Assembly (NCBI RefSeq): GCF_964033635.1 | Contig: NZ_OZ035533.1 | Span: 1,240,001 to 1,304,000 of the forward strand | DNA length: 64,000 nucleotides | Source: Chitinophaga sp. MM2321 | GTDB taxonomy: Bacteria > Bacteroidota > Bacteroidia > Chitinophagales > Chitinophagaceae | Direction: 5' to 3' | The notes under the pieces: generated by a model | What the model was told of the DNA's origin: nothing | Seen by the model: the letters and a program-made list of their open reading frames with translations, nothing else | Database searches by the model: none | Shown here: one piece after another, positions 37,487-46,414 of the stretch | Position numbering within the stretch: the stretch's first letter is position 1 | How the letters are laid out: each line of letters starts with the position of its first letter | Made by a program: the position numbers and the translations under genes

Positions 37487-38275
37487 ATGAGTATGTTCAG
37501 ATTAGATGGGAAGATTGCTATTGTTACGGGAGGGGCGGGTTATTTCGGTAAGCCGCTGTCATTGGCATTGGCCGAAGCCGGCGCACAGGTGATCATTGCC
37601 TCCAGGGATGTTGCGAAATGTGACGCTTATGCAGCGAAGCTGAGGGCTGCAGGATGGAAAGCGGAAGGATGGGCGCTTGATCAGGGAGAGGAAGCATCTA
37701 TCGATGCTTTTACAGCAGGGGTAGTAGCGAAATATGGACAGATAGATATCCTGGTAAATAATGCGGTATCCCGCGAAGGGGTAAAAGACCTGGAAGCATT
37801 GAGCAAAGCAGATATTGAAAATGCGCAACTCATTAATACAACCGGTCTTTTTTTATTGACGAAGGCTGTTGTTAAAGTGATGCGTGTGCAGCAATCCGGC
37901 AATATTATCAATATTGGTTCCATTCAGGGCGTTGTTGGGCCTAACTTTCCGGTGTATGGCGATACGGGCATGTCAAGTCCTGTTAATTACACCTATGATA
38001 AATGGGGGATGGTAGGATTTACAAAATGGCTGGCCAATTATTACGGGAAGTTTAATATCAGGGCTAATTGTATCAGTCCTGGCGGTTACGGACCAGGGGT
38101 ACGTGGCAGTGAAGGAAGAGAAGAATTTATAGAGAATTATAAGCGGTTGACCCCCCTGGGAAGATTTGCGGAAGATGATGATATAAAGGGGCCGGTGGTT
38201 TTTCTGGCTTCCCCTGCGGCTGCTTACATAACAGGGCATAACCTGTTGGTAGATGGTGGCTGGACAAACTGGTAA
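37487..38275 (+). CDS. Short-chain dehydrogenase/reductase
   Basis: A 262-residue SDR with GGAGYFG (15-21) as the dinucleotide motif, NNAVS after strand 4, S145 (NIGSIQG) and the catalytic pair Y168-K172 in NYTYDKWGM. An insertion before the active-site Tyr (VVGPNFPVYGDTGMSSPVN) and the substitution of YSASK by YTYDK mark a subfamily often found in sugar-acid and nonulosonate clusters. IASRD after strand 2 is compatible with NADP(H) or NAD(H). It lies between an AKR and the MFS gene. Confidence 0.88.
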   Translation: MSMFRLDGKIAIVTGGAGYFGKPLSLALAEAGAQVIIASRDVAKCDAYAAKLRAAGWKAEGWALDQGEEASIDAFTAGVVAKYGQIDILVNNAVSREGVKDLEALSKADIENAQLINTTGLFLLTKAVVKVMRVQQSGNIINIGSIQGVVGPNFPVYGDTGMSSPVNYTYDKWGMVGFTKWLANYYGKFNIRANCISPGGYGPGVRGSEGREEFIENYKRLTPLGRFAEDDDIKGPVVFLASPAAAYITGHNLLVDGGWTNW

Positions 38276-38304
38276 CGGATTCTAAAAAATAAAAAAATTG
38301 GCGT

Positions 38305-39558
38305 ATGATGGAAACAGCTACTATTCCGGTAAAAACAAAATTGCCGGCACGTGCCTGGCTGGTGGTAGCACTACTCTCCATCGTGGGATGTTTGAATTAC
38401 CTGGACCGCACCATGATCACCACGATGCGGGAATCAATTATAACAGCTATTCCCATGACTGATTCACAGTTTGGGCTGCTTACTTCCAGCTTCCTGTGGG
38501 TGTATGGCTTGTTAAGTCCGTTTGCGGGGTTTCTGGCTGACCGGTTTAACCGCAGCCGTGTGATCATCTGTAGCTTATTTTTGTGGTCTATCGTCACTTG
38601 GATGACTGCTTACACCACTACATTCGAAGGCTTGCTGGCAACACGCATCCTGATGGGTGTAAGTGAAGCCTGTTATATTCCTGCTGCGCTGGCATTGATT
38701 ATGGATTATCACCGCACCAATACCCGCTCGCTGGCTACCGGCATTCATATGGTAGGCATTATGTGTGGATCGGGGATGGGATTTATTGGCGGATGGGTAG
38801 CGGAAAAACACCATTGGAGCACCAGTTTTATCCTGCTGGGAATTGTAGGTGTCATCTATGCCGTGATACTTGTTTATACACTTCGGGATGTACCGAAACA
38901 AACAAACGAATCGACTACCGCACCATTGGAAGAAAAGATCAGTTTCTTTACCGCTCTGAAAGATTTGTTCGGGCTGCGCTCATTTAACCTGATGCTGGCA
39001 GCCTGGGGATTATTGGGCACGGTTACCTGGCTGGTAGTGGGTTGGTTGCCTACTTATCTGCAAGAAAATTTTCACCTCACACAAAGTATGGCCGGGCTTT
39101 ATGCTACCGGGTTTTACTATCCCGCAGCATTCATCGGTTTATTGTTGGGGGGGTATTGGGCAGACAGGTGGAGCCGCACCAATCCGCGTGCGCGTTTACT
39201 CGTTCCCGTTATTGGCCTCAGCATTGGGGCGCCCTGTATTTTTATTGCCAGTTCTACACCTTTTTTAGCCATTGCAGTAGGATGCTTTATGCTTTTCTCG
39301 CTGACCAAAGCATTTATAGATACCAACATGATGCCCATACTTTCTATGGCGGCAAATCCGCGTTACCTGGCTACGGGCTATGGTATACTGAACCTGGTTG
39401 CCTGTATTATCGGTGGTGTGGGGCTATATGCGGGCGGTGTTTTACGCGATGCACAAATCAATCTCAGCAAAATATACCAGGTGGCTGCCTTGGTTATGAT
39501 AGCCAGCATCGTGTTGTTGGCGCTGGTACGACCACATACAAAAACGGGCGATAAATAA
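38305..39558 (+). CDS. MFS transporter (anion:cation symporter-like)
   Basis: A 417-residue inner membrane protein with about 12 transmembrane helices. LNYLDRTMI in TM1 and the loop-2/3 motif GFLADRFNRSRV are hallmarks of the MFS, and the LNYLDR start resembles the anion:cation symporter group that imports sugar acids, including relatives of NanT. In locus 2 it is the only inner membrane carrier, so it should import the product made in the periplasm or at the surface. Specificity is inferred only from its neighbours. Confidence 0.9.
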   Translation: MMETATIPVKTKLPARAWLVVALLSIVGCLNYLDRTMITTMRESIITAIPMTDSQFGLLTSSFLWVYGLLSPFAGFLADRFNRSRVIICSLFLWSIVTWMTAYTTTFEGLLATRILMGVSEACYIPAALALIMDYHRTNTRSLATGIHMVGIMCGSGMGFIGGWVAEKHHWSTSFILLGIVGVIYAVILVYTLRDVPKQTNESTTAPLEEKISFFTALKDLFGLRSFNLMLAAWGLLGTVTWLVVGWLPTYLQENFHLTQSMAGLYATGFYYPAAFIGLLLGGYWADRWSRTNPRARLLVPVIGLSIGAPCIFIASSTPFLAIAVGCFMLFSLTKAFIDTNMMPILSMAANPRYLATGYGILNLVACIIGGVGLYAGGVLRDAQINLSKIYQVAALVMIASIVLLALVRPHTKTGDK

Positions 39559-39592
39559 ATTAATCTGAACAACTGCAAATAACGATACCGGA

Positions 39593-40897
39593 ATGGAAAA
39601 TATAGCATACAAAAAATCGGCACAGCTCCTGGAAAGAGCGAAGAAGGTAATGGCGGGTGGTGTTTCATCCGAATTCAGAAAATATGGCCATCCGCATGCG
39701 CTGTTTTATACGCATGGCGAAGGAGCCCACATTTATGATGTGGATGGAAATGACTACCTGGATTTTACACTGAGCCAGGGACCTTTGATCCTGGGACATT
39801 CCCATCCCGCTGTTATAAAAGCTGTGAATGAATATACGGCTCATGGACAGCTTTTCGCCGGGCAACATTTGCAGGAACTTGAACTGGCGGAGAAGTTGAA
39901 CAACCTCATTCCTTCGGCGGAACTAATGCGGTTTTGCCTGGATGGTTCTGAAGCTGTGCAAACCGCTCTCCGGATTGCCAGGGCCACTACCGGCAGAAAA
40001 AAATTCCTGCGTTTTGAGGGGCATTATCATGGCTGGCTGGACAATGTATGCTGGGGTATCTCTACTCCTTCAGAAGAAGCTCTTGGCAGCAAAGAAGACC
40101 CGCACGTATTTCCCTGGACAGCCGGAATACCGGAACGCGCCCGGGAGGAATTTATCATCCTGCCGTGGAATGATCTGGCATTGCTGGAGAAAACAGTGGC
40201 TACACATTATGAAGATATTGCAGCGATCATTACAGAACCGGTGATGTGCAACAACGGGTGTATTATGCCCGTTGAAGGCTTCCTGGAAGGACTCCGGAAG
40301 GTCTGTGACCAATACGGTATCGCCCTGATATTTGATGAGGTGATTACCGGGTTCAGACTGGGACTGGGCGGCGCCCAGCAATACTTTGGTATTACTCCTG
40401 ATATTTCTGTTTTTGCGAAAGCACTGGCAAGCGGATATCCGATCAGCGCAGTGGTAGGCAAAAGGGAGTGGATGAAAGTAATTGAAGAAGCAACCGTTAT
40501 TCATGCAGGCACAATGAATGCAGGGAATGCCACTGTGGCAGCGGCACTAGCCACTGTTCAGGTACTGGAGGCTGAAATGCCTTACGACCGCTTGTTTCGG
40601 TATGGTAAAAAATTAATGGATGGTTTGAGGAATGCCGCCAAGGAAACCAATCAGAACTTACTGGTGCAAGGCCCTGGTCCCATGGTACATATAGGGTTTA
40701 CGCAACTGGACGCTGTAAAAGATTACAGGGACACCTTACATTACGACCGCGCTAAATTGGGTAAGTTTATGGCCGCTATGCACGACAGGAAAGTAAGGAT
40801 CATCGGAAGAGGGTTATGGTATATCAGCACGGCACATACGGAAGCAAATATTGATCATGCCATTGCAACGGCGAGAGAGGTATTAGGTAATTTGTAA
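39593..40897 (+). CDS. Class III aminotransferase, glutamate-1-semialdehyde aminomutase-like
   Basis: A 434-residue fold-type I PLP enzyme. D248 in LIFDEVITGFRLGLGG contacts the PLP pyridine ring and K276 in FAKALASGYP is the Schiff-base lysine. The N-terminal MAGGVSSEFRKYG and FEGHYHGWLD resemble glutamate-1-semialdehyde 2,1-aminomutase, but the usual GKaiGGGfP around the lysine is changed, so it is more likely a catabolic aminotransferase or aminomutase than hemL. Its place between the MFS gene and an AKR suggests removal or movement of an amino group on the imported compound. Confidence 0.87.
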   Translation: MENIAYKKSAQLLERAKKVMAGGVSSEFRKYGHPHALFYTHGEGAHIYDVDGNDYLDFTLSQGPLILGHSHPAVIKAVNEYTAHGQLFAGQHLQELELAEKLNNLIPSAELMRFCLDGSEAVQTALRIARATTGRKKFLRFEGHYHGWLDNVCWGISTPSEEALGSKEDPHVFPWTAGIPERAREEFIILPWNDLALLEKTVATHYEDIAAIITEPVMCNNGCIMPVEGFLEGLRKVCDQYGIALIFDEVITGFRLGLGGAQQYFGITPDISVFAKALASGYPISAVVGKREWMKVIEEATVIHAGTMNAGNATVAAALATVQVLEAEMPYDRLFRYGKKLMDGLRNAAKETNQNLLVQGPGPMVHIGFTQLDAVKDYRDTLHYDRAKLGKFMAAMHDRKVRIIGRGLWYISTAHTEANIDHAIATAREVLGNL

Positions 40898-40915
40898 CTG
40901 AAACAGCAATATTTT

Positions 40916-41818
40916 ATGAATCATACGCTCATTGATCCACTGACAATACCATTCAGCGCCCTCGGATTGGGGTGTGTAACTTTTGGCCGGGAAATAGATC
41001 AGGGGGCTTCCTTTGTTATGATGGATCATGCACTGGCCCATGGGATTACTTTGTTCGATACGGCTTCCGCCTATGGCGGCGGCGCCTCTGAAACGATTGT
41101 AGGAGCCTGGCTGACTGCACGCCGGCCTGCAAGAGATACACTTATTATCGCCACAAAACTACTGCCACCTTATGAACCGGTGCAAATCATGGCGGCGGTA
41201 GATCAAAGTCTGCAGCGCCTTGGAACCGATACCATCGACCTGTTGTACTTGCATCGCTGGGACCCTTCCATTGAAACAACGGCTGCTCTCGAAACTTTTC
41301 AGGCGCTAATACAAAGTGGAAAAATACGCATGCTTGGCGCCAGTAATTTCAATGCAGCACAAATCAGTGAAACATTGCGCCGACAGGCAGCACTCGGATA
41401 TGCACGTCTCGGGTCATTTCAGAATAACCACAACCTCGCCGTGAGTGATATCGATGAAGCAATATTCAACATTGCTGCGGAACATAACATAGCGTTGGTT
41501 ACTTACAGTCCGCTCGGCGCGGGCTTTCTTACGGGCAAATATCAGCAGGGGATGCCGGGTAGTACCCGTTTCTCTGTGATACCGGGTCACCAGGATATTT
41601 ATTTTCAGGAGGCTGCTTGCCGGCGGTTGGATACCCTTCAGAAAGTGGCGGCAAGTACTGGTCATTCACCGGTGCATCTCGCATTGGCCTGGGCGATGCA
41701 CCAGCCGGGCGTAACGTCTGTACTCGTGGGTGGTCGCAATACAGCGCAGCTGGATCAGGCATTTGCCGCGCAGGCTTTCAATGACTCCGCTATTTTTGCG
41801 GCGCTGGAATCTGCCTGA
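40916..41818 (+). CDS. Aldo/keto reductase
   Basis: A 300-residue AKR with tetrad D48, Y53 (DTASAYGGG), K81 (IATKLL) and H113 (YLHRWDPS), and a good cofactor segment near the end (PGVTSVLVGGRN). It is the last gene of the locus 2 run, 18 bp after the aminotransferase. No strong terminator hairpin follows; a short ACCG/CGGT repeat near 41831 is weak. Confidence 0.88.
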   Translation: MNHTLIDPLTIPFSALGLGCVTFGREIDQGASFVMMDHALAHGITLFDTASAYGGGASETIVGAWLTARRPARDTLIIATKLLPPYEPVQIMAAVDQSLQRLGTDTIDLLYLHRWDPSIETTAALETFQALIQSGKIRMLGASNFNAAQISETLRRQAALGYARLGSFQNNHNLAVSDIDEAIFNIAAEHNIALVTYSPLGAGFLTGKYQQGMPGSTRFSVIPGHQDIYFQEAACRRLDTLQKVAASTGHSPVHLALAWAMHQPGVTSVLVGGRNTAQLDQAFAAQAFNDSAIFAALESA

Positions 41819-41915
41819 TATTTTATTTTACCGTTTCGGTTGTTTTCTCTACAGCAAAATAATGCTTTAGATTTTCGCGGTATTTATTCGGTGGGCGTGT
41901 GTGGCGTTCGCTGAA

Positions 41916-42797
41916 TTATGCCCTTAATATGATCGCTGTAATCTGCTGTCTTGCTTTTTTAGATTCGGGGAAATTTAAAAGCATCCAGGCATGGATCATA
42001 TCTTCATATTCGTAGTAATTAAGTGCAACCCCTTTCGCCTGGGCCATGGATTTTAATTTTCTGGCATCCGCTACCAGGATTTCTTTTGAGCCAACAAAAA
42101 CAGATATTTTACCCAGGCCCTCTAATGTGCCGTTAATTGGACTGAGTAAAGGATTATCCAATGCAGTACCACCTGCATACAATAGGCCGGCCTGTTGTAG
42201 TTTCTTTTTCCCTAAAAAGGGATCTATGGGCTCCGTTTCTTCTATTGCAGGATTTGACAATGTAATGTCCAGCCACGGAGAAAGCAGGATAATCTGATCA
42301 GGCTGGCTTACCTGCTCCAGCTTCATTTGTTGTGCCAGGGCCAGCGCAAAGCCACCACCCGCAGAATCGCCCATCAGTACCAGGTCAGCCGGACTAACCG
42401 TTTCGGTTAGTTGCTTGTAAAGTGGTGTTACCATCGCAAAGGATTCTTTGTATGTGTAAGCAGGAGCAAGCGGATAATCCGGCGCTGTAATGGTGCAATG
42501 GGTTTGCGCTACCAGTTCCGACAGGAACTCCCAGTGGAAGAGCTGGAAATTCTGAGTATAGGCGCCGCCGTGTAAATAAAGGATGTGTTTTCCGCTGTTT
42601 TTATGCTTTGGTTTTAAGGTGAATACATTAAAACCATCGATCTTTGACTGATGAATATCACAAATCTTTGAAATCTTTAAAGGAGGTTCGGGACGATTGT
42701 AAAAATTAAACCTGGAAGCTGCCAATTTCACCGGTAAGGCTTTCTTATTGATCAGCCGGAGAAAGATATTGAATAATCTGCTTTGGGGACTTGCCAA
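41916..42797 (-). CDS. Alpha/beta hydrolase, hormone-sensitive-lipase-type esterase
   Basis: A 293-residue cytoplasmic esterase of the HSL (family IV) type. HGGAY (76-80) forms the oxyanion hole, S145 in GDSAGGG is the nucleophile, the acid is probably the Asp in KEILVADAR and the His is in DMIHAW. It likely cleaves short acyl esters. The only reasonable start is TTG at 42797, as no ATG precedes the conserved domain in frame. It is divergent from an HxxxDG acyltransferase gene; similar trios of esterase, acyltransferase and zinc-ribbon membrane protein occur in other bacteria. Confidence 0.85.
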   Translation of the reverse strand: MASPQSRLFNIFLRLINKKALPVKLAASRFNFYNRPEPPLKISKICDIHQSKIDGFNVFTLKPKHKNSGKHILYLHGGAYTQNFQLFHWEFLSELVAQTHCTITAPDYPLAPAYTYKESFAMVTPLYKQLTETVSPADLVLMGDSAGGGFALALAQQMKLEQVSQPDQIILLSPWLDITLSNPAIEETEPIDPFLGKKKLQQAGLLYAGGTALDNPLLSPINGTLEGLGKISVFVGSKEILVADARKLKSMAQAKGVALNYYEYEDMIHAWMLLNFPESKKARQQITAIILRA

Positions 42798-42952
42798 TAT
42801 GAATGTTTTAGATAATTTCGGTAAATAGCAATCGGGCCAGGCTCTACGGTAGGAAATGATGGCATAAAGGTAGCTATTTAATTGTCAGCAATACCCGGAG
42901 GTTTGCAGTTCGGGTAGAGCGGTATTTTAAAAGCACAAAATATTGCAAAGCT

Positions 42953-44239
42953 ATGGATAGAGATATGCAGGAGAAGGATGATTTCTGGCTTCGGCTTGAT
43001 AATGCTGCGAAGATATATCCCGCCATAAAGGATAAAGAGCTTACTTCTGTATTCAGGATAGGCGTGAAATTAAAACAGCGGGTAAAAGCAAAGCAGTTCC
43101 TGGAGGCGGTGCGTGCTATTGAAGCGCGTTTTCCCTATTATAAAGTGAAACTGAAAACCGGTTTTTTCTGGTACTACCTGGAGCCGCAGGATTTGCCTGT
43201 AACCATATCGCCCGACCAGGAAACCCCTTGCCGCGCTTTTTACCGGGAAGAACTGATGTTCAGGGTGCTCGCTAAAGAAAACAGGATCAGTGTTGAATTC
43301 TCTCATATCCTGACAGATGGAACGGGAGCATTTGAATTTTTAAAAACATTGTTACTGATTTATTTTGAAAAATGCGGCTTGACGATTCCTGTTAACCTTC
43401 CGTTTTATCACCCCGGAGAAGCCCCTGCAAAAGAAGAATATGAAGATGCCTATGGGAGGTATTTTAAAAAGATCGAAGGAGGCCCCGCCAAAATACCAAG
43501 GGCATTCCATGTTCCTTTCCATTTAAAAAAGGCGCCACGTTTTGCGGTATTAACGGCCATTGTACCAACCGGCGCAATCGTCAAAAAGGCGAAAGAATAT
43601 GAAGTCAGTCTCACCGAATTTCTGACGGCGGTTTACATCTATTCACTTCAGCATATCTATAATCACCAGTCAGCCTTTAAAAAGCGAAGCAGCCATAAAA
43701 TAATCCGCATTGAAGTACCGGTAAACCTGCGCAGGATGCTGCCTTCCCGTACCATGAGGAATTTTTCGCTGTATGTGATGCCCGGCATTGACCTGGGACT
43801 GGGTGATTATACCTTTGAAGAGATCGTGAAAGTAGTATATCATCAGATGCAACTGGAAACAGATAAAAAACTGATCAGTAAAATGATTTCCCGCAACGTT
43901 GGCGGGGAGAAGAATCCGTATATAAGAGGTGTGCCGTTATTTGTTAAATCTTTCATTCTTTCCCGGCTCTATGCAGCGGGTACAAGACAATACAGCGGCG
44001 TGGTTACCAATCTTGGAAGAATAGATTTAAGTCCCGGTATAAATAACCTGATCGATACATTCCAGTTTATTCCACCGCCGCCCAACAAGATCTTAAAAGT
44101 TAATTGTGGTGTCGTTGGATTTGATAATAAATTGGTGTTGAGCTTTGGCAATATCACCGTATCGAGGGAGCTGGAAAGACAGTTCCTCACATTCCTGACA
44201 GCCCAGGGCATCCCGGTTAAAATTGTTAATTTCAAGTAA
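42953..44239 (+). CDS. HxxxDG acyltransferase (alcohol acetyltransferase / condensation-like)
   Basis: A 428-residue protein of the CoA-dependent acyltransferase/condensation superfamily. HILTDG (H118 to D122) is the HxxxDG catalytic motif, and the second half carries VNLRRMLPSRTMRNFS and a late LVLSFGNITVS, as in the alcohol acetyltransferase-like group. It would transfer an acyl group to an alcohol or amine; the acceptor is unknown. A stand-alone size of ~430 residues with no carrier domain argues against a nonribosomal synthetase module. The zinc-ribbon gene follows 5 bp later, so the two are almost certainly co-expressed. Confidence 0.78.
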   Translation: MDRDMQEKDDFWLRLDNAAKIYPAIKDKELTSVFRIGVKLKQRVKAKQFLEAVRAIEARFPYYKVKLKTGFFWYYLEPQDLPVTISPDQETPCRAFYREELMFRVLAKENRISVEFSHILTDGTGAFEFLKTLLLIYFEKCGLTIPVNLPFYHPGEAPAKEEYEDAYGRYFKKIEGGPAKIPRAFHVPFHLKKAPRFAVLTAIVPTGAIVKKAKEYEVSLTEFLTAVYIYSLQHIYNHQSAFKKRSSHKIIRIEVPVNLRRMLPSRTMRNFSLYVMPGIDLGLGDYTFEEIVKVVYHQMQLETDKKLISKMISRNVGGEKNPYIRGVPLFVKSFILSRLYAAGTRQYSGVVTNLGRIDLSPGINNLIDTFQFIPPPPNKILKVNCGVVGFDNKLVLSFGNITVSRELERQFLTFLTAQGIPVKIVNFK

Positions 44240-44244
44240 CAGCT

Positions 44245-44961
44245 ATGATCATTTGTAAAAATTGCGGCGTGGAACTGGAGGAGGGAATAGCATTTTGTCC
44301 CTTATGTGGCGTGCCGGTAAACGGACAAGCAGGGAGTGAGCATACCCATTTTCATTTAACTGGAGAGGGACCGCAATTTACGGGTGGTCATGTTAAGATG
44401 AGCCGGCCGCAAAGAAAATTTACATGGGAAATTGCCTCTATCATTCTGCTCTCCGGGGCCATTGCATCTATCGCTATTAATCTTATCATCAGCAAAAAAA
44501 TTACGTGGTCTGAATATCCGCTTGCTATTTCTCTTACTATTTTTTCTTACGTATCTATATTTACATTCTGGAATCAAAAAACCATCCCGAGGATGGCCGC
44601 TGGATTCATTGTATCCTGTTTTTTTTTAGTCATGCTTGATACGCTCACCCGCAATATCAGTTGGGAAGTAAAACTGGGAATCCCCTTGCTGCTGGCCAGT
44701 AATCTGGTGATGGCATTACTGATAGCCGTTATCCGTGTGGCAAAGTATAAGGGCATCAACCTGATCGCATATTCCTTTCTTGGATCGGCTATCTTATGTA
44801 TTTGTATTGAAGGGATCTTATCTTTTTATAGAAATGGCAGCTTTCATCTTGATTGGAGCATCATTGTGGCTGCCTGTACTGTTCCTGTAAGTATTGTATT
44901 GTTCTTTGTGCATTTCAGGTTGAAAAGAGGGCAAAATCTTGAGCGCACTTTTCACATTTAG
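44245..44961 (+). CDS. Zinc-ribbon multi-pass membrane protein (DUF6320-like)
   Basis: A 238-residue protein with an N-terminal zinc ribbon (C4, C7, C18, C21 in CKNCG and CPLCG), a Gly/His-rich linker and about six transmembrane helices from residue ~65 to 230. I associate it with the DUF6320 family from this layout and from the acyltransferase gene next to it, but the family call is from memory. The function is unknown. With the acyltransferase upstream it may place or modify an acylated product at the inner membrane. Confidence 0.65.
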   Translation: MIICKNCGVELEEGIAFCPLCGVPVNGQAGSEHTHFHLTGEGPQFTGGHVKMSRPQRKFTWEIASIILLSGAIASIAINLIISKKITWSEYPLAISLTIFSYVSIFTFWNQKTIPRMAAGFIVSCFFLVMLDTLTRNISWEVKLGIPLLLASNLVMALLIAVIRVAKYKGINLIAYSFLGSAILCICIEGILSFYRNGSFHLDWSIIVAACTVPVSIVLFFVHFRLKRGQNLERTFHI

Positions 44962-45090
44962 TAGCAGCACACCGGCGGGAATTTAGCTTGTAAAATTGCG
45001 CTTTTTTTGATATATTAGTAGTGTAAGAAGTGTTTACTCCAATTCCAGTCCGATCTTAGTACCCCATTGATCACTTTATAGCTATTATTT

Positions 45091-45825
45091 ATGGCGGAAG
45101 TTAGAATCTCGAGTCCCCACCTGGTTTCACAGCTACTTTCCAAAGAGGAGCGGATGAAAAATATCCTGGTACTTGGCCTGGACGGTAAAATTAATGCTGC
45201 CGGTGAATGGACTGCTGATCTGGACCTGATCATCAGGTCGATTAAAGTGAGTGTGCTGGGTTTTTCCCGCACCAAAAAATATTATGTAGGCGCTCCGGGC
45301 GCTACCCTCCGGTTGGATGTTACAGATGGCGCTGTACAGCAATACTCAAAAGGGAAGCCATTGGAGGTAAATCATACAGAGACGAAGAAAAGTATCGGTA
45401 AAATCAGTCTGAAGATTAAACCGGAAATAGAAGCCCACCATGTAAAAGCATCGGTGGCAGAAGTGGAGAAGTCGAGGGATAAAGAGAGTGCCTCAACAAG
45501 TAGCTATCCATTTACAGAGATGTGGATTGAAGCGATTAAATATGAAGATCAGGTGGAGTGGAGAATAGACCTCCCCGAAGGTAATCATGTGGTGCGTGAT
45601 TATTTATTGGGAAACATACCATTTTCGGCTACCATAAAATGGAATATTAAAGAGAAACAGGGAACTTTTTTTGTTGCCCCTTCAGATATCTTTTTTTATA
45701 ACAAAAAGAATAAGAAAATAGACAAAATGAAAACGTTGTTGATGCGGTTTGCGTTGCATCATTTTCAAAAGGAATCAGTAAAAAATCCGGAAGGGTTAAG
45801 GTTTAACTTTGAAATTTATGAGTGA
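45091..45825 (+). CDS. Hypothetical protein, unrecognised
   Basis: A 244-residue protein I do not recognise. It has no signal peptide or transmembrane helix. The first ~60 residues contain KNILVLGLDGKINAAGEW, the middle (about 85-150) is charged with many Lys, Glu and His, and the C-terminal third is rich in aromatic and basic residues (IFFYNKKNKKIDKMKTLLMR). It overlaps the following HU-like gene by 8 bp, so the products are probably made together and may act together, perhaps on nucleic acid. That role is inference from the neighbour only. Confidence 0.7.
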   Translation: MAEVRISSPHLVSQLLSKEERMKNILVLGLDGKINAAGEWTADLDLIIRSIKVSVLGFSRTKKYYVGAPGATLRLDVTDGAVQQYSKGKPLEVNHTETKKSIGKISLKIKPEIEAHHVKASVAEVEKSRDKESASTSSYPFTEMWIEAIKYEDQVEWRIDLPEGNHVVRDYLLGNIPFSATIKWNIKEKQGTFFVAPSDIFFYNKKNKKIDKMKTLLMRFALHHFQKESVKNPEGLRFNFEIYE

Positions 45826-46315
45826 CGAAATTCAGATTTCTGAGAAGACATACGCCATACTTCAGCAAATTGAAGCGGCCAGGGAGGTGGACCTGCATCT
45901 CCTGGAAAGCCTTTTCCCGGATATAACGGTGGATGAGTTCCGGAATTTTCTGCGCTTAAATCATATCCCCGAGGATATAGATACCCAAAAAATAGTAACA
46001 CTTCTTTCGGATAAATCAGTTGTTACCCGAAGTCCTACTTCCACTAATAAAGGCGCCCTGATATTAAAGATGGCAACAGAAGCCGGCATTACAAAGAGCG
46101 CAGCAGCCCTGGTCATTGATGCGGTGGTGAGTGCGGTTGCATCCACCCTAAAGAAGGGTGAAAGCGTTACTTTACCTGGTTTAGGCACCTTCTCCGTTTC
46201 AAAAAGAGCTGCCCGCAATGGCCGGAATCCGCAAACCGGGCAAACGATCAGGATTAAAGCTAAGAAGGTCGCCAGTTTTAAAGCCGGGAAGGTGCTGAGC
46301 GAGAAGATCAGGTGA
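45818..46315 (+). CDS. HU-family DNA-binding protein with extra N-terminal domain
   Basis: A 165-residue protein. Residues ~75-165 form an HU/IHF-type domain: NKGALILKMATEAGITKSAA, LKKGESVTLPGLGTFSVSKR and ARNGRNPQTGQTIRIKAKK, the DNA-bending arm. HU proteins are normally about 90 residues; this one has ~75 added N-terminal residues (EKTYAILQQIEAAREVDLHL, LESLFPDITVDEFRNFLRL) that look helical and are not a domain I know. The ATG at 45818 overlaps the stop of the upstream gene; a TTG at 45809 is less likely. It probably partners the unknown upstream protein. Confidence 0.85.
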   Translation: MSDEIQISEKTYAILQQIEAAREVDLHLLESLFPDITVDEFRNFLRLNHIPEDIDTQKIVTLLSDKSVVTRSPTSTNKGALILKMATEAGITKSAAALVIDAVVSAVASTLKKGESVTLPGLGTFSVSKRAARNGRNPQTGQTIRIKAKKVASFKAGKVLSEKIR

Positions 46316-46331
46316 TTGAGAGCTTAAAAGT

Positions 46332-46386
46332 GTCTAATTTTAATAGGATAATCTGTTTTTATTCGATTATCTTATGGAAATTAGAC
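46332..46386. repeat. 55-nt imperfect inverted repeat, copy A upstream of abiE
   Basis: Left arm 46332-46353 and right arm 46365-46386 pair at 19 of 22 positions around an 11-nt T-rich loop. It begins GTCTAATTTTAATAGGATAATC. It is the first of two related copies, 82 bp apart, before the AbiEi-type gene. AbiEi antitoxins are known to repress their own operon by binding inverted repeats in the promoter, so this is a candidate operator. Confidence 0.8.
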
Positions 46387-46406
46387 AGAAATAATGATTT
46401 TGGTAT

Positions 46407-46414
46407 TATTTTTG
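46407..46414 (+). promoter_or_regulatory. Candidate -7 element of the AbiE-type operon
   Basis: TATTTTTG is an exact TAnnTTTG match and lies between the two 55-nt repeats, with its last base being the first base of copy B. Transcription would then begin inside copy B, so binding there would block it. No clear -33 TTTG is seen upstream at the usual distance. Confidence 0.4.

Noticed and set aside
39593..40897. hemL (glutamate-1-semialdehyde aminomutase)
   Set aside because: The lysine region FAKALASGYP differs from the hemL pattern and no heme genes are near.
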